Assembly: GCA_949318235.1 (NCBI GenBank)
Contig: OX439136.1
Span: forward strand, 13,596,390 to 13,660,389
Source of the DNA: Ecdyonurus torrentis
Lineage: Eukaryota; Arthropoda; Insecta; Ephemeroptera; Heptageniidae
Length of the DNA: 64,000 nucleotides
Direction of reading: 5' to 3'
Positions 14,518 to 27,198 of this stretch are shown here, one piece after another (within the stretch, counting starts at the first letter, position 1; every line of letters starts with the position of its first letter). A program made the position numbers and the translations under genes. The notes under the pieces are model-generated. The model was not told the DNA's origin and did not search any database. It was given only the letters and a program-made list of their open reading frames with translations.

Positions 14518-14840
14518 ACCAATAAAAGGTCTCTGTTATTGTTACGCACATAAATATACTATAAATATTATGTTTTAAAGTTATATTTATTGATGAATCA
14601 ATTACTTACAACTATTTTGAAACCACAATTTTAAACCACTCGATCATTAATGAATATTAAACTATAATCCTCCTCTCTCTATACGTAATACTTATGTTCT
14701 AATGAACATATTGAAACAATATCAAAGTATATACGTTCGTCTATATACACGCACAATATACCAATATTATAATCCGTAATGTTTCATTATATCTTAAGCT
14801 TTATACATCTAGGAGATTATTCATCAATTTACATTGTTTC

Positions 14841-14872
<32 letters not shown>

Positions 14873-15732
14873 TCTTTGCCTCTCGCTCTCTACCATATTA
14901 TTATTTATAGTTTTCGTAGCTCAAGACCTCCCCATCAAAGTTTTAGCCAATCATTTGCATATAAATCACTATAACGCGCAGCGGCCATGATAGTGCTAAA
15001 ATATGGTATTGAATTATCATATACCTCTTTGTAAACTTCTCTTCTCTATATCTCACTAATCTTCTATTCTATATCATTAAGTATATGCCTCTAACTTCTT
15101 GTCTTATTATTATTACTTACTTTCCTGTCTGTGTTTATATGTTTTCCTGTCTTTCATCTCAACATATTTTGCATTTATTTGCCTAATATTATTATTATCA
15201 TCTTTCTACTTATATTTTGGGTCTCTTACTTTATTTTATACGCAAAATTTGTTGAGCTAAATCCCGTCTTAGGATTGGAAAAAAAAATAATAATAATACT
15301 AACATGAAAAGTATTTTGATTCTGTTCATCCGCGTTTAACTTCTCTCTCTCTTGTTTTCCCTTCTTTGTCTAAGTCTCTCTCTCTCTCTCTCTCTGCTCT
15401 CCTCTCCACGTGTATTTCTAATTAGAGACTGCCTAATTTGTGTACTTTGTAGCAACAGTGATGAGAAACCAACAATCTGTTTTCTTGACATAATCGTGCG
15501 TATGTTATTCCATTATAATTTACTGACTTAATCAACAATGTTCTTCTCTTCTTCTGAGTATATACGTATATGTAAATTTGAAGTAACATAACATGTTATT
15601 TTAACATAATTCTAATTTAAATAAACCTAACTTTGCTATGAAATAAATTAAAAAATAATAAAAAGAACATTTCCTGTGCATAAATTTTAATTTTTTTTTC
15701 TTATAATTTTTATAAAAAAAGATGAATATAAT
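14518..15732. other. Gene-free stretch with CT tracts
   Basis: CT microsatellites at about 14846-14870 and 15372-15394, otherwise AT-rich without gene-like frames. Confidence 0.55.
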
Positions 15733-16031
15733 GTAGTTGCATTCATTTAAAGTCGATGTCATATGTGAGCACTTAATAACATGGACTGGAATAGGAAAAT
15801 TACACATTTTGACAGTTTTGTAAAAAATTTGAGATTTGAGAGCATTGGTATTGTAAATAGGTGAAAATATGTTTTTAAGTATGCGAGGAAGATAATAATA
15901 ATATAACATATTTTTCAAAGAAAATAACCAGAAACGACGTTTGTTATATGCTGAGCAATGTCCTTCTTTGCTCCAGCATGGCGTTGAAGCGCATTCAGTA
16001 TAACGTCTTGCACATACACTCTGTACGTAAA
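15733..16031 (-). mobile_element. CTATAG-family MITE
   Basis: It has GTCATATGTGAGCACTTAAT, AGAGCATTGGTATTGTAAAT, CGACGTTTGTTATATGCTG and CTTTGCTCCAGCATGGCG in family order. The octamer near each end is mutated. It abuts the TTAA-A copy that starts at 16033. Confidence 0.78.
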
Positions 16032-16032
16032 A

Positions 16033-16396
16033 TTAAAGCCATGGACCATATAATACAACATTGACATGTGCTTTTTAATGAATAAACACGAAATGGGATC
16101 TTCAAAACTGTTGACAATTTTTACCAGAATGTTAATTAATGTAGCTCCACGAGAGAGCGTGAAAATACTGTAAAGTATGCAATTTGCGTTACTATTCATG
16201 TTTATCACGTCAGAAACATACAAAAATTACTGAAATTAGTTCAAATATGTTGTGCGGGTTGCATAAATCGAAATTTCTGATCACTGCTACGTAGCTACAG
16301 TTGGGTTTTGAGACAAACTAAAGCTATTTATATGTAAGTCCCATCAAGTGTTTTGTGATATAAATTCTTATATTATCTTCTGGCCTATTCCTTTAA
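16033..16396 (-). mobile_element. TTAA-A MITE, full-length copy
   Basis: Both edges carry TTAA: TTAAAGCCATGGACCATATA at the left and CCTATTCCTTTAA at the right. Internal blocks are CACGAAATGGGATCTTCAAA, CACGAGAGAGCGTGAA, TTGTGCGGGTTGCATAAAT and CCCATCAAGTGTTTTGTGAT. The central octamer reads TCACGTCA. Inserted next to a CTATAG element. Confidence 0.86.
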
Positions 16397-17303
16397 TATG
16401 CATGCCAATGAACGAAGCAAATTAAGATTGGTTTGTTTATACGCAAGAATACTATTAAATCATAATTTGTAAAAATGATTCACGTATCCATTTTCTTAAC
16501 TACTGTAATAACTATTTTATGTAACACGAATAAAAATGTACTAAATAACGCACATTTCAAAAATAAATAAATTTAAAAATTTATGAATTTTCTCATAAAA
16601 ATTAAATAAATTTTTCTCGATAATTTTTTCCAATTTAAATATATTTATATTAAATATAAAATGTTATAATAATCTAAAAACTTCATTAAAATACATACAG
16701 TTCACTGCTTCTTAAGTTTATATATTTCTGTTTGCATTGCAAAAATAATTTATTAAAGTATATTTTATAGTTATTCATTATAGCAGCACAAGAGCAAAAC
16801 ATAATAAACCACAAAACTTTAATGTTATGAATATTTAATGTTTACTTTATACTTCTTATATAAATACATACTACGTATACTTGCATGCAAGTAATTATTT
16901 TGTAAATCACGTAAAATAACAGTAAATTATATAAGCCAACATTAAATTAAAACCAGAATACAATTCAATTTTATGTAAAAGATATTGCATTTTACTGTGT
17001 ATAAAGTCAACTTATTTAAAAATTAAAAAAAAAAAGTTATATAAATATTTTATTTTTATGTTTTTGTAAATTAAAATTTAGATACAAAAAGTATTTATTA
17101 ATATAAAAATTTGAAATATAATCAAATTACATTAACAAATTTTTATAAAAAGATTTAATTTTTATTATTTAAAAAGTTATAAATAATTGTAATTTTTGTT
17201 TTTTGTTATTGTTTAATATCAAATGTTTCGTGGACTTGATCAGTGAGGACACTAAGCATTTAGTATGGTTTAGATGGAAATGAAATTAGAAGTAACCGTA
17301 CTC
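16397..17303. other. Gene-free AT-rich stretch
   Basis: No frame, RNA gene or recognisable repeat; TTAAT and ATAAAT rich. Confidence 0.5.
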
Positions 17304-17632
17304 TTAAGGAGGTAGGGTACCGACCTTATATCTCTAAAACTAGGAGTGTTTCGGGTCTAAATTTGGTGTCATTTTGTAGCTAAAGGTCCCACCTAGCCGT
17401 GATTAAAATTTCATGACGTTCGACCGTCATGAAAAAATTATTGAAATTATCATTGGGCCTTATGGGCTTAAAATTTCAAAAAAATAATATAAAATTAATT
17501 TGCACGTTGACTCCCCAAACTTTTTATATTTGAAATTGTCTCAAGCTGAAGTATCATTGTGCAAAATGTTAAAAAAAAATTGACGAGAAAAGTTTGAGTC
17601 TAATGGCCGACGTCGGTTCCCTACTCCCTTAA
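17304..17632 (+). mobile_element. TTAA-B MITE, full copy
   Basis: Ends are TTAAGGAGGTAGGGTACCGA and its partner ...CCCTACTCCCTTAA, with TTAA at both edges. Internal landmarks are GGGTCTAAATTTGGTGTCAT, CACCTAGCCGTGATTAAAAT, GGGCCTTATGGGCTTAAAAT and CTCAAGCTGAAGTATCATTG, all shared with the inverted copy at 43557-43882. Non-coding. Confidence 0.86.
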
Positions 17633-17636
17633 TTCT

Positions 17637-17850
17637 TTAGTGCAGTTCTTCTCTGTCCAAGGCTAAGGGTTTCCGTGGTGTCCTTTCGCTATTCCAGGTG
17701 AATACGGGGATAATCTTTAAGCCAGAGCCGCTTACCTCACAATCCCAATTATCCACGTTGATACCGCCTATCCTAAACGTCCTTGTGTAGTGCCATAATC
17801 TGGCATATTTAGGCGAAAAGTCTGTTTGACCTGTCACTTCTGTCCATTTG
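17637..17850 (-). other. Unassigned GC-richer segment with an open frame
   Basis: On the minus strand about 70 codons stay open, ending at TAA just inside the TTAA-B border (17637). The peptide has a normal mix of residues (e.g. RTFRIGGINVDNWDCEVSG and TWNSERTPRKPLALDREE), unlike the AT-driven frames around it, and has no in-frame ATG. A perfect donor-like string GAG|GTAAGC falls inside. It could be a broken exon, a fragment of a retroelement 3' region, or an unnamed repeat; I do not recognise it. Confidence 0.35.
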
Positions 17851-18356
17851 AGTCATCCTTATATATTAGTGAACAGATTAGATGTGCGGTCAAGTGAACA
17901 AACACAAATGCAGTAATTACAGGTCGTTATTCTGTAATATATTTAAGTAGTTGCGAAAATAAAATCCAAACAAAAATATAACACAAAAGTACAAAAAAAA
18001 AAAAAAAAGAAAAAAGGATAAGGATAAGGAAAAGTACGGTTGTCGATTATTTCATTTTATATATGAAATATGTATATAAGAAGGCTGCAAATAAGTAAAT
18101 GATTTTATTTTTTCATAATTTAGTAAAAATAATAATAATAAATATACTGAGCAAGCAAATTGTTCAGATATATCGCTCAAAATCACAAACATTGATGGAA
18201 TTGCTCAAAAGGTTAATTAAAAAGGCAAATCCCGTCGGCATCAGGATATTTTATTATTATTGAGACAGAAACGACCATCACTCTGCCGTCATTTTTAAGT
18301 CTTCAAAAATTAATTACATATTATTAAAATTTCGTTCTTTTAATTTTTTCCCCCTA

Positions 18357-18360
<4 letters not shown>
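17851..18360. other. Gene-free stretch
   Basis: Poly-A near 17992-18008, AATAATAAT tracts; nothing gene-like. Confidence 0.5.

Positions 18361-18446
<86 letters not shown>
18361..18446. repeat. (CT)n microsatellite, 86 bp
   Basis: A perfect CT run. Confidence 0.97.
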
Positions 18447-18452
<6 letters not shown>

Positions 18453-19177
18453 CATATTTTGTAACTTTTTTGTTTATCATATTAATCTCAAAAACACTTA
18501 TTCCTTGGTGTATCATATTAAAAATGGGAAACACAATTTTCTTAAGAACAATTTAAGCATCCCTTACACACACATACACACAATAAAAGTTGAGAAGCAC
18601 TTGTCTCACCCCCCCCTTCCACTTAAACTTATTATACTCTCGTATATCAAGTACTTCTACAGCAAAAAAACACAAAGAAAAAAAAAATCGTGAAAATATA
18701 ATCTCTTTTTTTGACTTTGAGTCTCAAATATCTTTAATAATATATCACGAGTCAAGTTACAATTGCCTACAAAATAATGAAATATAACACCCTTACTAAC
18801 CAAAAATATATATATTTTCTACCCCATAAGATATAATAATAATATATAATACTAACGAGTATTATAAGCTTTCTCATAATATACTCATTTTAATCACATG
18901 GGACTTTATATACGTACTGTACTGTTCATCCCGATCTCAATTTAGTAACGATGGACTTACTCACTTACAATTGCAATATTATTTATTAATTTCTCATTTC
19001 CTTTTTTCAAATATATATACAGCTTGGATTTCTTGAAGTATAAATAAGTAATGTAAGCTGTACATACGTATTATAATGTTTTATTTATTAACTTTTTTTT
19101 TTTTTTTTTTTGCTTTATTTCATATTTTTGCCGCATAAAATTTTCCTAAATATATACTGATACAGCAAAAAAATATA
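18447..19177. other. Gene-free AT-rich stretch
   Basis: Short frames, including one from 18505, lack any domain; poly-T at 19091-19111. Confidence 0.5.
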
Positions 19178-19523
19178 TAAAAGCCATAGCCCACATAAAA
19201 TAACATAATTTTGAATGAATAAACACGAAATGGGATCTTCAAAACTGATGATAATTTTTACCAGAATGTTAATTTAGCCCTACGAGAAAGCGTGAAATTA
19301 CTGTAAAGTATGCAAATTGCGTGACTATTCTTCTGACGTCAGAAACATGCAAAAATAAGTAAAAAATCTGTTGTGCGGGTTGAATAAATTGAAATTTACT
19401 GATCACTGTTACGGAGCTACAGTTGGGTTTTGATACAAACTAAAGTTATTTATCTAAAAGTCTCATCAAGTGTTTTGTGATATGATATAAATGCTATTGT
19501 TTTCTTCTGGTCTATTCCTTTAA
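19178..19523 (-). mobile_element. TTAA-A MITE, near full length
   Basis: Left end AAAGCCATAGCCCACATAAA (TTAA decayed to ATAA); right end TCTATTCCTTTAA. It keeps AATGGGATCTTCAAAACTG, TGACGTCAGAAACATGC (19334), TTGTGCGGGTTGAATAAAT and GGAGCTACAGTTGGGTTTTG. Confidence 0.85.
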
Positions 19524-19852
19524 CGGTAATTATTATAGTCTAATATCAGTTACATTATTTTGTAAACAAGACTGTCATAATATATTTTAACATTAAAATG
19601 CAGCACATATTTTTCTCATAAGAATAACCTTACAAATTTAGCGCTAGTTTTTCAATGGTAAAATAATACTGTAATAGTAACACGAAGTTGTGTAATACTC
19701 AAATGTAATTATGCTTCACAGCATTATATTAATTAAGTTTTACAGCATAATTATGTATGCGTCTTAAATTTAGCATAAATTACGCATTTTCTTTTATCTG
19801 TGTAAATTTTCTCCTTCATAATTTGATTACAGTTTTATTTCATCAACAATTA

Positions 19853-19855
<3 letters not shown>

Positions 19856-19921
<66 letters not shown>
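19856..19921. repeat. (TA)n microsatellite
   Basis: About 33 perfect TA units. Confidence 0.95.
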
Positions 19922-19924
<3 letters not shown>

Positions 19925-20221
19925 ATATAATAAACATGCAAATAAACAAATAATAATATTATGAATGTACTGTTTGAAAATAATATAATGCAAGAACATA
20001 TATAATTATTTCTGCGTATGATTTTACATTATCATAAAGTTAATCAGCTGTTAATAAGTTTATGATAATAATAATATATAAAGTTTTCTTCAGATGGTTA
20101 ACAAAGTTTTGTTATATTATATAAGAAGTATATACATAATGATAAGTTTTGCTGTATACATACATTGTAATTAGCCTATTTATGTCAAAGTGCACGTCAA
20201 CTTATTATATATACATACAAA

Positions 20222-20225
<4 letters not shown>

Positions 20226-20291
<66 letters not shown>
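20226..20291. repeat. (GA)n microsatellite
   Basis: About 33 perfect GA units. Confidence 0.95.
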
Positions 20292-20295
<4 letters not shown>

Positions 20296-20886
20296 ATAAT
20301 TAAAATGTAGTTCACACAATGATTACTTTTATTACCAAGTCTTAAACTGAACACATCAAACACTACTTATCTTTAAAACTTAAAAAGTTATTAACAAGTT
20401 AAACGACTCAAAACTATTATTATATATATAATATAATAAAGTATAAGTTTATATAGTTACAAAATTTAATATTATCAAAAGAAAATAGCTGTTTCAACTT
20501 TTGTTATCTGTATACCTATACTGTACTGTATGTGTTAAAATCTTCATAATGATAAAAACAAATTTAACTTTACATTTTTTAATGTTTACTTTATACTTTT
20601 TCTATGAGATTTTTATTGCTCTAAAATTGTTAATACAATTTGGATAACAAAATCTATGCTTTCTTTGATGATTAACCTTAGAAAATTTCTAATTGTTCTT
20701 TTGTTTTATTGTTTTATAAAATAATTTTCTGTGTTAAAAATGAAATCGCAAATATTATGAAAATGTAAATATTTCTGGATTTTAACCTACTTTTAAAAGT
20801 CGTCCAATTGAAAATAGAATAAATTAAAAGTGTTTTTTTTTAATAAGCAAATAAATTAATAACATAAAAGTTGCTTATTTTAAATA

Positions 20887-21180
20887 TTAAAGGAATAGAC
20901 CAGAGAAAAACATAAGCATTTATATCACAATACACTTGATGGGATTTACATAAATAACTTTTGTTTGTCTCAAACCCCAACAGTAGCAGTGATCAGAAAA
21001 TTCGATTTATGCAACTCGCACAACATTTTCATACTAATTTTTACATGTTTCTGACGTCATAAACATGAATTTTCACGCAAATTGCATACTTTACAGTTTT
21101 TTCACGCTCTCTCGTGAGGCTAAATTAATACTCTGGTAAAAATTGTCATCAGTTTTGAAGATCCTATTTCGTGTTTAAAT
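20887..21180 (+). mobile_element. TTAA-A MITE, truncated at its right end
   Basis: Starts TTAAAGGAATAGACCAGAGA and continues through GGGATTTACATAAATAA, TGACGTCATAAACATGAA (21052) and CACGCTCTCTCGTGAGGC to ATCCTATTTCGTGTTTAAAT. The right terminus is missing; a GCCCCAC-family element starts within about 10 bases. Confidence 0.84.
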
Positions 21181-21189
21181 AGGGGTGTC

Positions 21190-21581
21190 CTTACAGCCCA
21201 CAATTTTCCTGCCCCACAATTTTGAAACTCATAAAAATAATGAACCAACACGCTTGCAGCCCACAAAATTCTGCCCCACAATATTCTAGGATATAAACTA
21301 CCGTTATCCAATAACTAGCTGGCAACGTCGGGAAAGCTTTGAGTGACGTCGTGTTTTATGAGTTTCAAAATTGTGGGGCACATTTTTAGTGGCCAGTTTT
21401 AGTTAAAGAAATACTGCGTGGTTGTTTCCTGACGCACAAAAGTTGAAGTCATAATAAAAGACCATCACGCTTGCAGCCTATAAATTTCTGCCCCACAAAA
21501 TTGAAACTCATAAAGTACCGTTTAGGAGGTATTTTCGCGGTCATCGAGTAGTCGTGTCTGGTGTTTTAAAAGCGCCTAATG
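21190..21581 (+). mobile_element. GCCCCAC-family repeat, copy 1
   Basis: 392 bp built from inverted modules: GCCCCACAATTTTGAAACTC at about 21211, its complement at about 21355, and GCCCCACAAAATTGAAACTC at about 21491. The string CACGCTTGCAGCC occurs twice. An inverted copy at 25876-26266 differs at only about a dozen positions. The ends are ...CTTACAGCCCAC and AGCGCCTAATG. No TIR of a known class and no coding frame; the superfamily is unknown. Confidence 0.85.
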
Positions 21582-21826
21582 GATAGGCAACTTTTTCAAC
21601 TTAAAAAAAAAAGTCATAATATAATAGCTTATACTTGAAAGGTATGTAACTTCAGAGATTTTTGTTAAGATCATTGCATGATGCTGTTAATAGTTTTAAT
21701 TAAGTTTTCTAGCATACGAAAAAATAATATATTATTAAAATTAATTAACTTTTTAAGGAATTAGACAAAAGCGATGTTTATCATATGCTATGTACCAGGT
21801 TATAATTCCTATATGATGTAATGTGA
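21582..21826. other. Short gene-free stretch
   Basis: AT-rich; nothing recognised. Confidence 0.45.
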
Positions 21827-22141
21827 ACTATAGGGTGTATGTGGATGACGTCATATTTTAATGCGCTTCGAGGCCATACTGGAGTAGTAAAATAACATTG
21901 CTTAGCATATGACAAATTTCATTTAAGACATTTTTCTTTGGGAAATCGGTTAGTTTTTATTGTTATTGCTTTTTTTCTTACATATTTGAGATATTAGTTC
22001 AACATATTTACAACATCAATGCTCTCAAAAAATATTGCATAGAGGTTTTAAACTGGCAAAATGAATTATTTTCCTATGCTACCCATGTTATTGAGTTATC
22101 CAACATGGCGTCTTTTGTAACATGAATGCATATACTCTATA
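21827..22141 (+). mobile_element. CTATAG-family MITE
   Basis: Begins ACTATAGGGTGTATGTGGA, then TGACGTCATA (21846) and GGCCATACTGGAGTAGTAAA. It ends through ATGCTCTCAAAAAATATTGC, TTTTAAACTGGCAAAATGA, TTTCCTATGCTACCCATGTT, CCAACATGGCG and CTCTATA. The right arm has diverged from the ACTCACTTATG form of other copies. Confidence 0.8.
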
Positions 22142-23600
22142 CGTACGACGTTATGAGCATACAGCATAGTTTATTTACAGAAACATCTATAAATATCACG
22201 AATCAATAGTGATTTGCGCAATGATAAATATTAAATACTACTAAAAATAAAGTTGTTACACGTAAATATTGTTCAAAAGTTCTGCAGCGAAGTCCTTAAA
22301 AGCCAACTGCAAAATTGTTTTAATATTAAAATTATATTGTTATTAACCTAAATTTGACAAGCCATATTAAAAAATATACATTTTTTTTAAAAAAAACAGA
22401 GCATGTACAAGGGGGAGAGGCCTCATACATTGTTCACTTGTACTCAAATTCTAATTTTTTATATTTAAATACTCAACTTGCTATCTTTTTATTACTACTA
22501 TTTTATATATTTTCATTACAAATGCCAAGCAGCTATTCTGCATTGGTTGTTTTAATTTTTCATGCACCAAAAAAAAAAAAAAAACATTAACAATTTATTT
22601 TAAAAATTTGATGCAATAATAAGAACTGCAGACTTTCAGCAATATTTATAATGGGGAAAAAATTGATTAAACATTATAAAATAAATTATTTATATTCAAA
22701 GAGTTTTATAGTAATGTTAAAATTATATTGATAAAAATATTTTAATTGGTTTCATTTTTATTTATTTAATAGCAATAACCAAACTCAAAAATAAGTATCA
22801 AAAATTATTAAACACTGTTTAAGTGTTTAATAAAAATGAAAATGCTATTATATGTTGTGTTCAATATTCAATCTCTCTCTCTCTCTCTCTCCCACTCGCA
22901 CTCGCACACACACATTTTTGTGTCTATGGTAATTTTAAAATCAAAATTTTCTTTTACCATCAGTATAATGCTCTTTTGTTAACATAAGATCTTTCACGAC
23001 AATATGGTTCCAAATTCACCGTTGTACTGTTTTTGTTCGATGACTTGATTTTTAGAGTCATAAGCTTATACCTGCACACTTGTGAAAATCATAGTATACA
23101 CAACTATATTTATGTCTAAGGAGGAAATAACAATAAAGAGTCTCTCTTTCTCTCTCAATGGATATTTTGGGGTTTGTTTTTACATTTTTTTTTTTTTTTA
23201 TACATGCCAAAAATGACCAATCCTATCCCAAAATATGTTTATTAGATATCAGATTAAAATATTAGATTAATATAGTAATATTAAATATAAAATTTAAAGA
23301 GCTTCAAAACAACTACATTGATAATATTAATTGCTTGAAAAGAAAAAAATAGCCATTATAAAAAAAAAAAAAAAAAAAGGGTAGACTAAATGTTAAAAGA
23401 AAAAAAAGCTCAACAATAATATTTCCTTTTTTTTTTGTATTTTTTTTTTATTTAAACTCAATGTTTTTCAGGACTTAACTGTCTTTAAAAATCACCTTAT
23501 ACAAAAGTTTAAAGTGTCAACCTAATTTCAATGCTCGATATAAACTTTTATACAAAATAATTCTTTGATTATATTTATCACTGCAATCCTCTATGACTCA
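22142..23600. other. Gene-free AT-rich stretch
   Basis: Contains a CT/CA compound tract at about 22872-22912 and poly-A/poly-T runs near 22567, 23188, 23359 and 23430. No supported gene. Confidence 0.5.
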
Positions 23601-24175
23601 TACTCCGTCTTGGAAACAATGGAGCTGAGAGAGAAAAGGTAGAATTTATATTTCAATGTATAATACATAGACCATAGAAAAGTAAGTAAACAAAGAGCAC
23701 TTTTTTATAGAAGAGATTACCTGCTACCTGACCACAACACCCAATTATTTTACGCATGAATGATTTTGATAACTGTCGAAGTAATAGTTAAAGTGACATA
23801 AATATATTCAGATGCTATTTTTATAGAAAGTTATGTAGATTTCTTTTTTGATCGCAGTTTTAGCGTCATTTTAAACTGGCCGTGGTAATTATCATACAGT
23901 ATTTTTTTATTATAATTTTTAACTTCAAAGTGACGCTAGGATATATCGATTAAAAAAGAAATATGCATGATTTTCAATAAAACTAGTAAACTATGAAACA
24001 AATTTGATTCTCTGTAACTATCACTTTTAAAGTTATCAAATCATTTACGCGTAGGAAATACTTGGGTCGTGTGGCTAAGGTAGCAGATGACTCCTGTTGA
24101 AAAGGTGATATATTTTACATTATAATTTTTTGCACTTTTTGTCCTCTCAGCTCCTTTGTTACCAAGACGGTAGTA
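23601..24175 (+). mobile_element. FB-575 foldback element
   Basis: The left end TACTCCGTCTTGGAAACAAT and, reversed, the right end TACTACCGTCTTGGTAACAA start inverted arms traceable for most of the 575 bp: GGAGCTGAGAG, ATTTACGCGTA / TTTTACGCATGAATGAT, TTGATAACT and a TAGCGTCA block near the centre. There is no coding frame. Terminal duplications are not clear, so no superfamily can be assigned. No second copy in the window. Confidence 0.75.
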
Positions 24176-24537
24176 TTTTTCCTAGAGGTTAGAAGAGAGT
24201 TAATCATAAATTTATTTTATAACAAGTTAATTGCAAGCTTTAAATTCAGGTTCAATTAAATTTGATTTCAAATTTTGTGTATTTATACGGCAGTTATATG
24301 CAATGATTTTTAAAGATATTTAAGCCGTTTAAATTGATAAAATTAAAATAACATTCTTTAGCATATAGAACAAACTATTGCAATCACAGTAATGTTCAGG
24401 GGGGGAATATAAGCCCGATTCCGATCAACTTCAGGAGCTCATTTAGTTTATTTTGCTAGTTTATTTTTGCTTATTTTTTCAAGTTAATTATTAAATTAAT
24501 TTTATTTGTAAAAAAAAAATTAAGTTGAATTTAAAAG

Positions 24538-24542
<5 letters not shown>
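24176..24542. other. Gene-free AT-rich stretch
   Basis: Nothing recognised; a GGGGGGAA string lies near 24399. Confidence 0.45.
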
Positions 24543-25320
<778 letters not shown>

Positions 25321-25322
<2 letters not shown>

Positions 25323-25875
25323 TAAATTTTTTAACGATTCTTGGGATTTAAAAGGTACAATTACCACAATATTAAATCGTCAATTTATTTTATCTATCCA
25401 CAAATACAAAATTCTAACTGCTATTTGCAATCGGTATATTTGAAATGAATTAAAAAATCATAATAAAAAATGTGCTTAAAAAAATTGTGAATAAATTGTT
25501 TAAAATAAGTTTCCAAAAATAAAACAAAATATTAACAATAAAAAAGTTAAAGAAATCATCAACACACATTATTTATTATTAGTAAATGTATAATTATGTT
25601 AAAGCAAAATTTATCAAGTGACTTATGTAGTCCAGCGATTACTATTTAACTATTTTAGAGAAAAATATCATTCAGAAAGTGAAACTGGGTTACTAGTAAA
25701 CACAAATGCACATTGCAATAAATGTGAAAAAAAAAGTATGTAGAAATAATAAAGAATCTTCTGTCAGGGTGAACGAGGCAAAAACATGCGCAATATTTAC
25801 TTCAAATAGGGGTGAATAAATAATTATTACAACATACTACTTCAACACAACATGAAATAAATTCGTTTGTTCAAA
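25321..25875. other. Gene-free AT-rich stretch
   Basis: Nothing recognised. Confidence 0.45.
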
Positions 25876-26266
25876 CATTAGCCGCTTTTAAGCGCACCAG
25901 ACACGACTACTCGATGACCGCGAAAATACCTCCTAACGGTACTTTATGAGTTTCAATTTTGTGGGGCAGAAATTTATAGGCTGCAAGCGTGATGGTCTTT
26001 TATTATGACTTCAATTTTTGTGCGTCAGGAAACAACCACACAGTATTTCTTTAACTAAAACTGGCCACTAAAAATGTGCCCCACAATTTTGAAACTCATA
26101 AAACACGATGCCACTCAAAGCTTTCCCGACGTTGCCAGCTAGTTATTGGATAACGGTAGTTTATATCCTAGAATATTGTGGGGCAGAATTTTGTGGGCTG
26201 CAAGCGTGTTGGTCCATTATTTTTATGAGTTTCAAAATTTTGGGGCAGAAAATTGTGGGCTGTAAG
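25876..26266 (-). mobile_element. GCCCCAC-family repeat, copy 2 (inverted)
   Basis: An almost perfect reverse complement of 21190-21581 over 391 bp. Differences are a few point changes and single-base gaps; for example GTGACGTCG in copy 1 matches GTGGCATCG here, and the distal end has GCGCTTAAAAGCGG here versus GTTTTAAAAGCGC. This degree of match makes it the youngest duplicated repeat in the window. Confidence 0.87.
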
Positions 26267-27090
26267 ATCAACTCTTTAAATATTAAATTTTTAAAATAAT
26301 AATAATTATTTGTTTAAAAAATATGCATGAATAAAAAGCGTAAATGAAATATTGTATTTATATTAAAAATATTAATTGTTATTATTTATTATTATTTTAT
26401 AAAATAAATAAAATTTGATTTGAAATTACATTATAGTTGTAAACTTAAATTATTAGTCATTTTGTAGAGAATTAATTCAAAGTAAAGGAAAGTTCGAGAT
26501 ATTACAGTACTAGACTAGCTGATATTCATAGTATCAGTGAAACATTTTGATTATATAAAGATATTCATGAGATTAATAGTTGGCGTCATTATTTTTATGT
26601 TTTTATTCTAACTAGCTAAAATAAATGGCATGACAAATGCAATTAGGTGTCTGATTAACGTTGAAATTAAAAAGCAGTAATATAGAGTATAAAAAACTCA
26701 ACGTTTAAATTAGGAATGCAAAAAATTAATTTAATTATATTTTACCTTAAAATTTCTTTTAAAAACAAAATCTCACGTCATATAATATTTAAGTAAACAT
26801 AGTTTCAAGAAAAAATCATTTTTATGTACAAAATTTCGTCTGCTCAATGTATATATCACACATAAATTGTTTTATCTTTTTAATAGAAATTGTAAGTTAA
26901 AAAAAAAAAATAATAATAATCTAATATAAAACTTTTTTGAGTATAAAATGATGTAAAAGCACAAAAAGTTTTTCACACTACGTTTAATTCCATGTTATTG
27001 TTGTCTTATTGTTACCTCAAAAAGTTTTAGTGTTATATTGTTGTATATAATAATAATAATAAAAGGAAAAGACGTTTCATTCGACTTTCT
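26267..27090. other. Gene-free AT-rich stretch
   Basis: ATTATT tracts, poly-A near 26900; no gene-like frame. Confidence 0.5.
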
Positions 27091-27116
27091 AGAGAGAGAG
27101 AAAGAGAGAGAGAGAA

Positions 27117-27197
<81 letters not shown>
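27091..27197. repeat. (GA)n microsatellite with GAAAGA variants
   Basis: The first third carries periodic AAAG interruptions; the rest is perfect GA. Confidence 0.95.

Positions 27198-27198
<1 letters not shown>

Larger units (their letters stand above)
19524..20886. other. Gene-free stretch with TA and GA microsatellites
   Basis: (TA)n at 19856-19921 and (GA)n at 20226-20291. The rest is AT-rich; positions 19660-19800 carry repeated GCATAATTATG / TTTAGCATAAATTA strings resembling 50370-50480, too loosely to define a family. Confidence 0.55.
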
